NCBI GenBank assembly: GCA_017935785.1 | Contig: JAGBGU010000068.1 | Coordinates: 1-64,000, forward strand | Source: Bacteroidaceae bacterium | GTDB lineage: Bacteria; Bacteroidota; Bacteroidia; Bacteroidales; Bacteroidaceae | Length of the DNA: 64,000 nt | Direction of reading: 5' to 3' | In this document: piece by piece, positions 1 through 9,937 of the stretch | Numbering within the stretch: the stretch's first letter is position 1 | Layout of the letters: every line of letters starts with the position of its first letter | Translations under genes and position numbers: made by a program | Notes under the pieces: model-generated | Seen by the model: only the letters and a program-made list of their open reading frames with translations | What the model was told of the DNA's origin: nothing | Database searches by the model: none

Positions 1-1
1 T

Positions 2-190
2 GTTCTAGCTGAACGTGACCTGAACAATAAGTGGCTGTCCGACAAACTCGGCAAGGATCCTGCTACAGTGTCCAAATGGGTCACCAACACCACCCAGCCC
101 AGCCTTGAAGCCCTCATTGCAATAGCCAATGCGCTTGAAGTATCTGTGCAGGAGTTGGTGAGACAGGAAGAATTCAATCAAGAGAAATAA
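2..190 (+). CDS. XRE-family HTH regulator, 5'-truncated by window edge
   Basis: The reading frame is open from base 2 and ends at TAA 188-190, giving the last 62 residues of a protein. The visible part is most of a Cro/C1-type helix-turn-helix: a WLSDKLGKD helix, the recognition helix ATVSKWVTNTTQPSLE, then the typical third helix ALIAIANALEVSVQELV. Such proteins bind operator DNA as dimers. The tail after the HTH is only about 12 residues, so this is a small one-domain regulator. It lies immediately before the helicase/NUDIX/Fic island and in the same direction, so it may be the island's own repressor; that is inference. Its N-terminus is outside the window. Confidence 0.85.
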   Translation, partial: VLAERDLNNKWLSDKLGKDPATVSKWVTNTTQPSLEALIAIANALEVSVQELVRQEEFNQEK

Positions 191-196
191 GTCGAA

Positions 197-274
197 ATGA
201 CGTACGAAGCAAGAGCAGAGCTAAAGCTTGTTTTGGCTATGCCTTGCAAGAAGGAAGAAGACGAAGTCAAATGA
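197..274 (+). CDS. possible 25-aa leader peptide, translationally coupled
   Basis: An ATG at 197, seven bases after the HTH stop codon, opens a 25-codon frame rich in Lys and Glu. Its TGA (272-274) overlaps the ATG (271) of the next gene as ATGA, the usual arrangement of translationally coupled genes. I do not recognise the peptide. It could be a genuine leader peptide, a decayed remnant of a longer gene, or chance. The downstream gene can also be read from an in-frame start at 244, in which case this frame would simply overlap it. Confidence 0.25.
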   Translation: MTYEARAELKLVLAMPCKKEEDEVK

Positions 275-1761
275 TAACAAAAGACGAGATACAAGAATTG
301 CTGCATAGCACGGAAACCTATCGTGTGGAGCGAACCACGTCAACAGGTGACATGGATAAGTTCCAGGAGGCCATCTGTGCCTTTGCTAATGACCTGCCCA
401 ATTCGCGCAAGAATGGCTACCTGATATTGGGTGCTTACGACAACGGAGAGTTGTCAGGTCTGAAGGTCACCGATGACCTGCTGAAGAAGATTGCAGCCAT
501 ACGCAGCAACGGAAACATCCTGCCTATACCTGTTATGAGTGTTGACCGTTTCCAGTTCCCAGAAGGTGACTTGTTGGTTGCTGAGGTCAGCCCATCTGAC
601 CTGCCCCCTGTGCGCTATCGCGGACGTACATTTATACGTATCGGGCCACGTCGCGACATAGCTACGGAGGCAGAAGAACGCATCCTTGCAGAACGAAGGA
701 TGTCATTCATGGCCACCTTCGACACCATGCCTTGCCTGGCTGCCAAACTGAATGACATCAACACAGACTTGCTGCGCACAAAGTATCTGATACCGCTATT
801 AGGTAATGAGTTAGTGGAGTCAGACACTCGTCCCATCGAGGAACAGATGGCTGCTGTGGGCATGTATGACACTGAGCATAACTGTCCCACATACGCTTCT
901 GTCGTCCTGTTTGGCTACAAGCCACGCCGTTTTATGCCAGGTCTTTATGTGCAGTATGTTCGTTTCAAGGGTGAAGACGTGACCAGTGAGGTAGAGAACG
1001 AAATGCAGTTGGAAGGCAACTATTGTGAATTGTTGCCGCGCCTAGAATCGCTTTTGGAGTTGTCTGTCATCAAGAAGAAACCCGTTTTCGTTTCTATTCT
1101 ACGCGAGGAAATGGTCAGCAACTACCCCTATCAGGCTATCCGAGAGCTACTTCTCAACGCCTGCATGCACCGCGATATGCAGAGTAATACGCCACTTCGC
1201 TTCTATGAGTTTGCCAGTCATCTGGAGATTCTGAATGCCGGAGGTCTCTATGGCAATGCTCGTCCTGAGAATTTCCCCAGTGTGAACGACTATCGCAACC
1301 CACTTGTAGCCAGTGCCATGAAGACACTGGGCTATGTGAATATGTTCAACCGAGGAGTAGGACAAGTCCAGACTGACTTGAAGGAGAATGGCAACCAACC
1401 CGCAGAGTTCAATGTTAATCTTATCACGGCATTCAAGGTTGATGTAAAAGTCTCACAGAGCTATACCAACGAAACAGGCGGTAAAACAGGCGGTAAAGTT
1501 GGCGGTGATGTCGTAGAAAATATCGTAGAAAACATCACAGAAAACATCGTAGATAGCATCGTAGAAAAATTATCTACGACGCGTGCAAAAATTGTTAGAA
1601 TCATCTGGAAGAATCCGAACGCTACGGCACTTTCCATTTCTAAAGAAATAGATATTGCTTCTCGCAACGTGCAAGAGCACTTAAGAAAACTACAGGAACA
1701 AGGGGTCATCCGTCGTATTGGCCCAGACAAAGGTGGGCACTGGGAAATAATAGCACCATAG
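271..1761 (+). CDS. AlbA_2/Schlafen-type nucleic-acid-binding, RecG-like ATP-binding transcriptional protein
   Basis: A 496-aa protein of a common Bacteroidales family. The N-terminal ~130 residues are an AlbA_2 (former AAA_4, Schlafen-like) domain: the segment around E-R-T-T-S...FQEAICAFAND, then NGYLILGAYDNG, then PPVRYRGRTFIRIGPR. The middle carries the HATPase_c_4/RecG-C type region (AIRELLLNACMHRD, then LEILNAGGLYG and NRGVGQV). A low-complexity linker built from 12-nt repeats leads to a C-terminal winged helix (SISKEIDIASRNVQEHLRKL...GVIRRIG). Start at 271 is preferred over 244 because family members begin just before the AlbA_2 fold. Relatives are found as regulators or accessory genes in mobile islands; the exact function is not established. 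It precedes the helicase genes by 65 nt in the same direction. Confidence 0.85.
   Translation: MITKDEIQELLHSTETYRVERTTSTGDMDKFQEAICAFANDLPNSRKNGYLILGAYDNGELSGLKVTDDLLKKIAAIRSNGNILPIPVMSVDRFQFPEGDLLVAEVSPSDLPPVRYRGRTFIRIGPRRDIATEAEERILAERRMSFMATFDTMPCLAAKLNDINTDLLRTKYLIPLLGNELVESDTRPIEEQMAAVGMYDTEHNCPTYASVVLFGYKPRRFMPGLYVQYVRFKGEDVTSEVENEMQLEGNYCELLPRLESLLELSVIKKKPVFVSILREEMVSNYPYQAIRELLLNACMHRDMQSNTPLRFYEFASHLEILNAGGLYGNARPENFPSVNDYRNPLVASAMKTLGYVNMFNRGVGQVQTDLKENGNQPAEFNVNLITAFKVDVKVSQSYTNETGGKTGGKVGGDVVENIVENITENIVDSIVEKLSTTRAKIVRIIWKNPNATALSISKEIDIASRNVQEHLRKLQEQGVIRRIGPDKGGHWEIIAP
1477..1572 (+). repeat. eight in-frame 12-nt tandem units coding a protein linker
   Basis: Three units of the type GGCGGTAAAACA (1477-1512) are followed by five of the type GTAGAAAACATC (1513-1572). 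They encode GGKT/GGKV/GGDV and then VENI/VENI/TENI/VDSI/VEKL. A 12-nt period keeps the frame when copy number changes, so the linker between the ATPase-like part and the winged helix can vary in length without breaking the gene. Confidence 0.85.
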
Positions 1762-1826
1762 TTTTTGAGGATAAGATACCCCTCCAAAAGAATAATAGAA
1801 GTAAACAAAAGAAAAAAAATGAAGAT

Positions 1827-4800
1827 ATGATTGCATTTATTGATACAGAGGTGAATCCGCAGACGAAGAAGGTGGCGGATTACGGAGCAGTTAGGGAGGA
1901 TGGTGCCGTGTTGCACTCTCATTCCAAGGCTGACTTTGATGCCTTTGTGTCAAAATGTGATACGGTATGTGGGCATAACATCATCAATTTCGATCTGAAA
2001 TATACTTCATTGAGGGGCAATCCGACTATTGTTGATACGCTGTTTCTTTCACCACTGTTGTTCCCTAAACGGCCCTATCATCATTTGGTAAAAGATGATA
2101 AGTTACAAGTAGACGAACTGAACAATCCGGTGAATGATTCGATAAAAGCTCGTGACTTGCTGAATGATGAAGTGGTAGCTTGGAATCAGTTATCGGATAA
2201 TAGAAAGGAAATCTATTTTTACCTGCTGAAAGAAACACAGGAGTTTGGAGGTTTTTTCAAGTATATAGGATATTCGCCAAATGTCAGTTGGATCTCAGCA
2301 ATATTTGCATCCAAACCAGATTTGAGGCAGTTGATTCTAAAAGATTATGATGGGAAGGTGTGCAGTCATGTAAACGTTGAGACCTTGGTCAAACAGTATC
2401 CTATTGAGTTAGCGTATTGTTTGGCTGTAATCGGTGCTGACGATATATTTTCTATCACTCCAGCATGGGTTATACGGAATTACCCACAGGTGGTGAATGT
2501 GATGAACACACTGTGCAATACGTCTTGTGGTGATTGCGAGTATTGTACTCAGCGGTTAGATGCTCATTACGGGCTGAAGGAATTCTTTGGTTATGATGAG
2601 TTCCGTATCTTTGATGGCGTTCCTATGCAACAGCAGGCGGTGGAATCTGCTATTCGAGGAGAATCCTTGCTTACAATATTTCCTACAGGTGGTGGCAAGA
2701 GCCTCACATTTCAATTGCCAGCTTTGATGGCTGGACGAAATTCCCATGGTCTTACTGTGGTTATTTCGCCTTTGCAGTCGTTGATGAAAGACCAGGTGGA
2801 TAATCTTGCTGCTCGTGGTATTAGCGATGCGGTGACCATCAACGGGCTGTTAGATCCTATTGAACGTGCAACGGCGATAGAACAGGTGGCTGATGGAACT
2901 GCCAATTTGCTATACATCGCTCCGGAAATGTTACGCAGTAAGACCATTGAGCGTCTGTTGATGGGGCGCAATGTAGTACGTTTTGTGATAGATGAGGCAC
3001 ACTGCTTCTCTGCATGGGGCCACGATTTCCGTGTGGACTATTTGTATATCGGTGATTTCATTCGTCAGTTGCAGGAGAAGAAACAATTAGAACAGCCCAT
3101 CGCCGTTTCTTGTTTCACAGCGACAGCCAAACAAAAGGTAATCAGTGATATTTGCGACTACTTCAGAGCAAAGTTGGGCTTGGAACTGAAGGTGTTTGCC
3201 GCCAATGCAGAGCGTAAGAACCTTCGCTACTCCGTGCTACATGCTGATACGGCTGATGAGAAATATAACCTACTTCGCTCATTGATTCTTGGGCATAATT
3301 GTTCCTCAATAGTATATGTGTCACGTACCAAACGTACTCGCGAATTAGCACAGCACTTGGTTAACGACGGCATTCGAGCTTTGCCATTCAATGGAAAAAT
3401 GGAGGCTGCCGAGAAGGTGAAAAACCAGAATGCTTTTATGAGTGGTGAGGCTCAAGTGATTGTAGCCACTTCTGCTTTTGGTATGGGAGTTGACAAGAAA
3501 GATGTGGGATTGGTAGTACACTACAACATCAGCGACTCGTTGGAGAACTATGTACAGGAAGCTGGCCGTGCAGGACGTGATCCACAAATGCAGGCAGAAT
3601 GCTTTGTACTATATGCTGACAGCGACCTTGATAAGCACTTTATACTTCTCAATCAGACGAAGCTCAGTATCAGTGAAATTCAGCAGGTTTGGAAAGCCAT
3701 TAAGGATCTTACGGCTAAGCGAGATAAGGTAAGTTGTTCGCCATTGGATATAGCACGTCAGGCTGGATGGGGAGACGAAATAGACGATATTGAGACTCGT
3801 GTTAAGGCTGCCATAGCAGCACTTGAGGATGCAGGATACATTCAGCGCGGCAGTAACTCACCACATGTGTTTGCAACAGGCATTGCCGTAAAGAATATGG
3901 ATGAGGCTCGTCGCAAACTGATGGTCTCACCTCTCTTTGATGAACAGTCGCGTGAGGAAGCAGCGCGAATTATCAAATCGCTTATCAGTGCCCGTGCTAC
4001 AGCAGAAGGTAGAGGAGCGGAGGCTGAGAGTAGGGTGGACTATCTTGCTGATATTCTTGGAATGAACAAGGCAACTGTCATCAGGAATATTAATCTGATG
4101 CGCCAAGATGGTTTGTTGGCTGATAGTTGTGATATGCAGGCATGGATTACTAAGAGTACAACGGTGAGAAACCTTGATGCTATGCTGCGACTTGAGCAAT
4201 TTATGTTACAGCAATTCTCAGAAGAGTCACGCCGGTTTAGCTACAAGGAACTGAATGAAGAAGCTCAGAAGGTAGGCATGAATTATTCCAATGTTAAGCG
4301 GCTGAGAATGTTGCTTCACTTCATGACGCTGAAAGGATATATCTATAAGCAAGAGCACAGCATTACAGGTTACGTCAACGTGCGGCTTCAATCTACCAAA
4401 GAGGTAACTAAGAACCGATTCGAACGACGGATGGATATTAGCAGGTTTATTGTTGATTGTTTGAGTGCTCAGAAGGATGATACTAAAGACACGACACTTG
4501 TTAACTTCTCTGTCGTAGAGCTACTCCAACAATTCATTACCAGTCGTCAAGAAACGATATTTTCAGACAATGAAAAGCCCACAATCGCTGATGTTGAGGA
4601 AGCATTGCTATATCTTACCAAAACAGAACTGATGAAGATAGAGGGGGGATTTCTAGTTATCTATAATACCATGCAGATAGGCCGTCTCGTTGCTACACGT
4701 ACACGATATGGTAAGGAACAATACCGATTGCTAGACGAATTCTATAAGCAGCGAATCCGTCAGATACACATTGTTGGTGAATATGCCAACCTGATGGTTC

Positions 4801-6563
4801 ATGACTACAATGCAGCACTTCGTTTTGTCAATGACTATTTTACAATGGATTTCCGCAAGTTCATCAATCAGTATTTCAAAGAAGAACGTCGGGCGCAGAT
4901 AGATCAGAATATCACTCCTGCCAAATACAACAAACTCTTCGGTGAACTCTCCAACCGCCAATGTGAGATTATCGATGACAAAGAGTCGAAATATATCGTG
5001 GTGGCAGCAGGGCCTGGTAGTGGCAAAACGAGAGTCTTGGTTCACAAACTTGCCTCTCTCTTGCTGTTAGAAGACGTGAAGCATGAGCAGTTATTGATGC
5101 TTACTTTCTCAAGAGCAGCTGCTACCGAATTCAAAAAACGACTTATTGATTTAGTTGGCAACGCTGCACACTATGTGGAGATTAAGACCTTTCACTCCTA
5201 TAGCTTTGACCTTATCGGTAAACAAGGAAATTTGGATGAGGCAAAAGATGTGGTAAGACGTGCTGCAGAGATGATAGAAAATGGCGAGGTAGAAGCATCT
5301 AAGATAGCCAAGAGCGTGCTTGTCATTGACGAGGCTCAGGATATGGGAAAGGATGACTTCCGATTAGTTCAAGCTCTGATGCACCAAAATGAAGAAATGC
5401 GAGTCATAGCAGTTGGTGATGACGACCAGAATATCTATGGCTTCCGTGGTTCCGATTCAAGATACATGCAGTCGCTCGTTGAGCAAGATGGTGCGAAGTT
5501 GTACGAAATGACAGATAACTACCGGTCTGCGAAAGCAGTCGTTGATTGTGCCAACCGCTATGTACTGCGGATTCCTGGTCGTCTGAAACATACTTCCATC
5601 AAATCTGCAATAGGAGAGGAAGGCAAAGTGATGGCCTTGAAGTCGCTTATGGATGCTGAAATTAAAGTAGAAGGAAGTACCGCAATACTTACACGTACTA
5701 ATGAAGAAACGATGCAGGTAGCCTATGAATTGGAACAACGTGCCCTTCATGCTACCGTTGCACAGTCAATGGGAGGCTTCCGTTTTGGTAATCTTGCAGA
5801 AGTGCGCTATTTCCTTAAACAACTTGGAGGAAAAGACGATGTTACCATTTCGAAAGAAAAGTGGAATGAGGCCAAACAACGTACGTTCGAAACATACGCC
5901 TCAAGCACTTGTCTGAACGTCATAAAGCATTTCTTTGCTGATTTTGAGGCAACTCGGCAGGTATATTATCGCAGCGATTTGCGAGAATTTATCTTCGAGT
6001 CGAATATTGAGGATTTCATTGCTACTGATGATAAGTCGGTGTTTGTAAGCACCATCCACAAAGCAAAAGGACGTGAGTTTGATAACGTGTATCTCTTGTC
6101 GCCAATTCCAGACGGAAGGGATGTCAACGATGTGCGAGCCTATTATGTGGGGCTCACTCGCGCAAAGCGAAACCTTTACCTTGTTACAAATCCTCCCACT
6201 GAGTATTCTTCTATATCAATAGCTTTAAACATGCACGATGTTATCCTTGATTTTTTTAAGGGACGCAAGGATATTGTGCTTCGACTTAGAAGTGGTGACA
6301 ACCTGCAATACAAAGACGGATATTTGCTGAGTGAGCAAGAAATCAATATTGCAGCTTTGTCAGCATCTGGCAAAGAAAAACTGAAGGCATGGACGGATAA
6401 AGGTTACGAAGTGACAAGTGCAAAGGTCAGTTATACACTGGCATGGAAACCTCAAGACTCAAATATAGAATATGCTGTTTGTTTGGCCAATGTAATCTTG
6501 TCTAAAATAACAGAAGATAAGAGAAACAATAACACCTTCAATTCGGATAATAAATACTTATAA
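1827..6563 (+). CDS. DEDD exonuclease-like / RecQ helicase / UvrD-Rep helicase fusion
   Basis: A 1,578-aa three-part protein. Residues 1-115 are a DnaQ-like exonuclease fold: D6-T-E8, GHN...D56, and a third motif with D104. The usual general-base His/Tyr before D104 is Asn, so activity is uncertain. Residues ~265-700 are a RecQ-family SF2 helicase: Walker A with K291, DEAH 389-392, and the motif V/VI region GMGVDKKDVGLVVHYN and QEAGRAGRD. A helical/winged-helix middle follows. Residues ~1040-1480 are an SF1 UvrD/Rep helicase: AGPGSGKT ending at T1068, DEAQD 1168-1172, GDDDQNIYGFRG, STIHKAKGREFDNVYLL and YVGLTRAKRNL. The two 3'-5' type motors and a possible nuclease suggest processing of stalled or foreign DNA. 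Its stop is 5 nt before the next gene. It probably works with the downstream PLD-helicase (inference). Confidence 0.9.
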   Translation: MIAFIDTEVNPQTKKVADYGAVREDGAVLHSHSKADFDAFVSKCDTVCGHNIINFDLKYTSLRGNPTIVDTLFLSPLLFPKRPYHHLVKDDKLQVDELNNPVNDSIKARDLLNDEVVAWNQLSDNRKEIYFYLLKETQEFGGFFKYIGYSPNVSWISAIFASKPDLRQLILKDYDGKVCSHVNVETLVKQYPIELAYCLAVIGADDIFSITPAWVIRNYPQVVNVMNTLCNTSCGDCEYCTQRLDAHYGLKEFFGYDEFRIFDGVPMQQQAVESAIRGESLLTIFPTGGGKSLTFQLPALMAGRNSHGLTVVISPLQSLMKDQVDNLAARGISDAVTINGLLDPIERATAIEQVADGTANLLYIAPEMLRSKTIERLLMGRNVVRFVIDEAHCFSAWGHDFRVDYLYIGDFIRQLQEKKQLEQPIAVSCFTATAKQKVISDICDYFRAKLGLELKVFAANAERKNLRYSVLHADTADEKYNLLRSLILGHNCSSIVYVSRTKRTRELAQHLVNDGIRALPFNGKMEAAEKVKNQNAFMSGEAQVIVATSAFGMGVDKKDVGLVVHYNISDSLENYVQEAGRAGRDPQMQAECFVLYADSDLDKHFILLNQTKLSISEIQQVWKAIKDLTAKRDKVSCSPLDIARQAGWGDEIDDIETRVKAAIAALEDAGYIQRGSNSPHVFATGIAVKNMDEARRKLMVSPLFDEQSREEAARIIKSLISARATAEGRGAEAESRVDYLADILGMNKATVIRNINLMRQDGLLADSCDMQAWITKSTTVRNLDAMLRLEQFMLQQFSEESRRFSYKELNEEAQKVGMNYSNVKRLRMLLHFMTLKGYIYKQEHSITGYVNVRLQSTKEVTKNRFERRMDISRFIVDCLSAQKDDTKDTTLVNFSVVELLQQFITSRQETIFSDNEKPTIADVEEALLYLTKTELMKIEGGFLVIYNTMQIGRLVATRTRYGKEQYRLLDEFYKQRIRQIHIVGEYANLMVHDYNAALRFVNDYFTMDFRKFINQYFKEERRAQIDQNITPAKYNKLFGELSNRQCEIIDDKESKYIVVAAGPGSGKTRVLVHKLASLLLLEDVKHEQLLMLTFSRAAATEFKKRLIDLVGNAAHYVEIKTFHSYSFDLIGKQGNLDEAKDVVRRAAEMIENGEVEASKIAKSVLVIDEAQDMGKDDFRLVQALMHQNEEMRVIAVGDDDQNIYGFRGSDSRYMQSLVEQDGAKLYEMTDNYRSAKAVVDCANRYVLRIPGRLKHTSIKSAIGEEGKVMALKSLMDAEIKVEGSTAILTRTNEETMQVAYELEQRALHATVAQSMGGFRFGNLAEVRYFLKQLGGKDDVTISKEKWNEAKQRTFETYASSTCLNVIKHFFADFEATRQVYYRSDLREFIFESNIEDFIATDDKSVFVSTIHKAKGREFDNVYLLSPIPDGRDVNDVRAYYVGLTRAKRNLYLVTNPPTEYSSISIALNMHDVILDFFKGRKDIVLRLRSGDNLQYKDGYLLSEQEINIAALSASGKEKLKAWTDKGYEVTSAKVSYTLAWKPQDSNIEYAVCLANVILSKITEDKRNNNTFNSDNKYL

Positions 6564-6568
6564 AAGAT

Positions 6569-9349
6569 ATGGAATCACTGTTCTTAACAAACTATTCAGA
6601 GCAAACATTCTTGGACAAAATTAAAAATAGTCTGAGAACGTGTCAGTCATTTTGCTTTTCAGTTAGTTTCATAAAAAGAGCAGGTCTCGTTTTACTATCG
6701 CAAGATATTAAGGCAGCCATTGAACGCGGTGTGAAAGGAAAGCTGATAACGACAATCTATCAAAACTTTACGGATGTTGAGTCTTTGAAATTCTTTTTGG
6801 GTTTGGCTAATCATCCTAACTTTGAGTGTCATCTGGATTATGATTGTTTCTACGATGAAAAAAACTACGAAAAGTATGGCTTCCATTCAAAAGGGTATTT
6901 ATTTGATTATGGTGTAGAATCGGAGTTGATTATTGGTTCTTCAAACATCACGAGGTTTGCACTGCTGAAGAATATAGAGTGGGACATGATGCTTAGAGTC
7001 TCCAATGACGATGAAACTCTTCTGAAAGCCAAAGAGGAATTTGATATTCTGTGGGAGAAAACCCTGCCGTTGGATATTGCTTTGATTAACAAATATGCCC
7101 AACGACTGAATTTCGCTATTGAACGTTGGGATATGGATTATGACTTAGCTTCACACGAGATTAAGCCCAACTTTATGCAAAGAAAGGCCCTGCGTGAACT
7201 GAATCGTTATAGAGCGATGGGACAAGACAAAGCACTTGTTGTTGCAGCTACGGGCAGTGGTAAAACATATCTGGCAGCCTTTGATGCGTTGAATTTCTCA
7301 CCAGAGCATCTTTTGTATATTGTCCATGAAGGTTCAATACTTAAACGTTCTCTCTCTACATTCCAAACTGTATTCGGTGGAGATGTTTTCATGGGCGAAT
7401 ACACTGGCGAGCATAAGGATTTGGACGCATCGTTCCTATTCTCAACGAACGTTTCGATGTGTAGGTCATTGGAATTGTTTGACAAGAAACAGTTCGACTA
7501 TATCATCATTGACGAATGTCATCATGCCGCCGCTGATTCCTACAAGAAAATCATTGACTACTTTGAACCAGAGTTTTTGCTAGGCTTGACGGCTACGCCT
7601 GAACGTATGGACAATCAGGATGTCTATGAATTATTTGGAAATAATGTGCCGTATGAACTGAGATTGCGTGATGCTTTGGTTAATGATCTGATTGTTCCAT
7701 TTAAATATTATGGCATACGTGACGACCGAGTGGACTTCTCCAAAGAAAACGAGCGTAGGATGATTTCACAGTTTGTAACTGAGGACCATTGTGAGTTTGT
7801 TGTGGAGCATATCGAGAAGCATCGTGTACCCAACCAAAAACTTAAGGCACTGGCTTTCTGTAAGACGGTATCACATGCAAAGATGATGGCCGAGGCCCTA
7901 GAACCATTTTATAAAACTGCATATCTGACGGGCAAGAATGATACAGGAGAACGCGTAAGAGCTTACGAAGATTTACAGAGTGACAGAGAAGGCACTTTGG
8001 AGGTGCTTTGTGCTGTTGATATTCTTAATGAGGGTGTTGATATTCCAGGTGTGAATATGGTATTGTTCTTGCGCCCCACAGAGTCTTCAACCATCTTTAT
8101 TCAGCAGTTGGGTCGTGGATTGCGAAAGTATGACAACAAGAACTATGTCCCAGTTGTGGACTTTATTGGCAACAACTATAAACGCAGCGCGCAGATTGCA
8201 TTGGCTTTGGGAGGCTTGGCTCAAAAGTTTGTCATGGAAAAACGACTGCTGGTGGCATTGGTTAGGGATGATTTCAAACCTTTAGGATTAGAGCAATATG
8301 GCGTGGAAATCAATATTGACAGTCTATCGAAGGAAGAAATTTTGAACTATGTAGAGAACGAGAATTTCTATAGTCTCAAATACATGAAGCAAGACTACAA
8401 CAACTTCAAAAAGTACATCAATTCTCCCACATATCCCAAACACATGGACTATCTGAACAGTGACAGCGCTCCAGACCTGCTAAAGTTCATGCAGATTAAG
8501 ATAGGTAACAAGAAAACGAACTCCTACTATGGTTTTTTGAAAGGCATTGAGGAAGAGAATTTGGTGGAGTTCAACGCTGAGCAAGAAAATGTCATTAACT
8601 ATTTGTCAGGGTTGTTGCAACTGGTACGTCCCCATGACTATTTGATTTGCAAATTTCTGCTTGAAGGCGATCGCTCTATTAGTTTGATAGAAGAAAAGGT
8701 CAAGCATGAAGTCCAGAATTATAATGAGGCAGAATTTTCCCACGCATTGAAATATTTGGCAAAGAGCCATACAGTTATTGCTGATGGCGATACGCTCAGC
8801 TTGGGATGTGAACTAAACAATGAGTTTAAAAATTATCTGGTAGATCTTCTCGAATATGGCTTAACCAAATATAAAGCAGACTATGCTAATAATACTGGAA
8901 TGTTTCTGCTTTGGAACAGCTACACAAAGAGTCAAGTTCAACTAAAAAGATGTGTAAATCCTGGTGATATTAATCCAGGTACATTCTATGGAACTGAAGG
9001 AGATGTTTATATTTTCGCTTCAATCAAAAAGGATTTGGCAGAAGGATTGGAACACCTTAACTACAAGGATAAATTCCTTGAGTCAAATCTGTTCCAGTGG
9101 GAGTGTAAGGCAAGCATAAGCGACAGGGATTTGAATTTGCTGAACACAAGTAAATGTGCTTATCTATTTATCCGAAAGATGGAAAGTGAAAACGGCATCA
9201 CCCTACCATTTACATACGTTGGTATTGGCCATTTGGATAATCCAAGGCAATCTCAGAATGAAGAACGTAAACGTACTTTTATCTTCGATATCCACATGGA
9301 AGAAGAGTTACCTGACTATCTACAATACGATTTTGGTTTGACAAATTAA
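6569..9349 (+). CDS. PLD nuclease-like / SF2 helicase with DUF3427-type C-terminus
   Basis: A 926-aa protein. The first ~190 residues are a phospholipase-D-type domain with one HxK motif (H106, K108) followed by IIGSSNITRFAL, the usual GSxN element; a single motif implies a dimeric active site. Residues ~210-560 are an SF2 translocase: ATGSGKT with K232, DECH 315-318, LLGLTATPERMD, and motif VI in QQLGRGLRKYD. The C-terminal ~350 residues match the DUF3427 layout, ending in a beta-rich part (FLLWNSYTKSQVQ...GDVYIFASIKK...FQWECKASISD...YLFIRKMESENG) of unknown function. PLD-helicase-DUF3427 proteins are commonly found beside NUDIX genes and in defence-type islands, as here. Translation is probably coupled to the upstream gene (5-nt gap) and to the downstream gene (10 nt). 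Confidence 0.88.
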   Translation: MESLFLTNYSEQTFLDKIKNSLRTCQSFCFSVSFIKRAGLVLLSQDIKAAIERGVKGKLITTIYQNFTDVESLKFFLGLANHPNFECHLDYDCFYDEKNYEKYGFHSKGYLFDYGVESELIIGSSNITRFALLKNIEWDMMLRVSNDDETLLKAKEEFDILWEKTLPLDIALINKYAQRLNFAIERWDMDYDLASHEIKPNFMQRKALRELNRYRAMGQDKALVVAATGSGKTYLAAFDALNFSPEHLLYIVHEGSILKRSLSTFQTVFGGDVFMGEYTGEHKDLDASFLFSTNVSMCRSLELFDKKQFDYIIIDECHHAAADSYKKIIDYFEPEFLLGLTATPERMDNQDVYELFGNNVPYELRLRDALVNDLIVPFKYYGIRDDRVDFSKENERRMISQFVTEDHCEFVVEHIEKHRVPNQKLKALAFCKTVSHAKMMAEALEPFYKTAYLTGKNDTGERVRAYEDLQSDREGTLEVLCAVDILNEGVDIPGVNMVLFLRPTESSTIFIQQLGRGLRKYDNKNYVPVVDFIGNNYKRSAQIALALGGLAQKFVMEKRLLVALVRDDFKPLGLEQYGVEINIDSLSKEEILNYVENENFYSLKYMKQDYNNFKKYINSPTYPKHMDYLNSDSAPDLLKFMQIKIGNKKTNSYYGFLKGIEEENLVEFNAEQENVINYLSGLLQLVRPHDYLICKFLLEGDRSISLIEEKVKHEVQNYNEAEFSHALKYLAKSHTVIADGDTLSLGCELNNEFKNYLVDLLEYGLTKYKADYANNTGMFLLWNSYTKSQVQLKRCVNPGDINPGTFYGTEGDVYIFASIKKDLAEGLEHLNYKDKFLESNLFQWECKASISDRDLNLLNTSKCAYLFIRKMESENGITLPFTYVGIGHLDNPRQSQNEERKRTFIFDIHMEEELPDYLQYDFGLTN

Positions 9350-9359
9350 GAAAAAGACT

Positions 9360-9923
9360 ATGATTATACAATTGACATACAGACGGACTGGCAGGTTGTC
9401 GATGCGCATCGTTAAGAATGGCGATGTGCACGTGTTTGCTCCTATCGGTATGTCAAAAGAAGAAATAGAAGCTTTTATCAGCCAGCATCAGGAATGGATT
9501 GTTGAGGCAAGAAAGAAGACAGCTGAGCGACAGAAGCAGCGAATAGACTTCTTCAATCAACTACCATTGACCACGAAGCCTCAAAAGGTAGAGGCAACGG
9601 AAAAAGTAAGAGCGTTGATTGAGCCTCTGATAGAACATTATACGGAGGTTATTGGTGTCATACCGTCCTTTATCCGTTATAAGCCGATGATATCTCGTTG
9701 GGGTATGTGCAACGTGAAAGAACGTAGCATCTGCTTTTCTACATATCTGCTGTTGCTTCCAAATAGGTGTGTCGAGCATGTCGTGGTTCACGAACTATGT
9801 CACTTGCTAGAACCTAGCCATAATGTCCGTTTCCATGCGTTGATGGACAAATACTATCCAAAGTGGAGGGACGCACGAAAGGAAACTCGCAGGATAGTGA
9901 AGGGTGAACATGTCTGTAAATAA
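9360..9923 (+). CDS. YgjP-type (DUF45/M48-like) zinc metallopeptidase
   Basis: A 187-aa protein with the YgjP-like architecture: an N-terminal beta/alpha region (IQLTYRRTGRLSMRIVKNGDVHVFAPIGMSK, here in part) and a C-terminal gluzincin motif HELCH at 144-148 with a further His at 154 in EPSHNVRFHALM. H144, H148 and H154 are the expected zinc ligands and E145 the catalytic base. The segment RWGMCNVKERSICFSTYLLLLP before it is also typical. Length is slightly below the usual ~230 aa. Members of this family are often carried next to type I restriction or helicase genes, but their substrate is not established. Here it sits 10 nt after the PLD-helicase and 14 nt before the NUDIX gene. Confidence 0.9.
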   Translation: MIIQLTYRRTGRLSMRIVKNGDVHVFAPIGMSKEEIEAFISQHQEWIVEARKKTAERQKQRIDFFNQLPLTTKPQKVEATEKVRALIEPLIEHYTEVIGVIPSFIRYKPMISRWGMCNVKERSICFSTYLLLLPNRCVEHVVVHELCHLLEPSHNVRFHALMDKYYPKWRDARKETRRIVKGEHVCK

Positions 9924-9937
9924 TCTATTAGAGAAAT

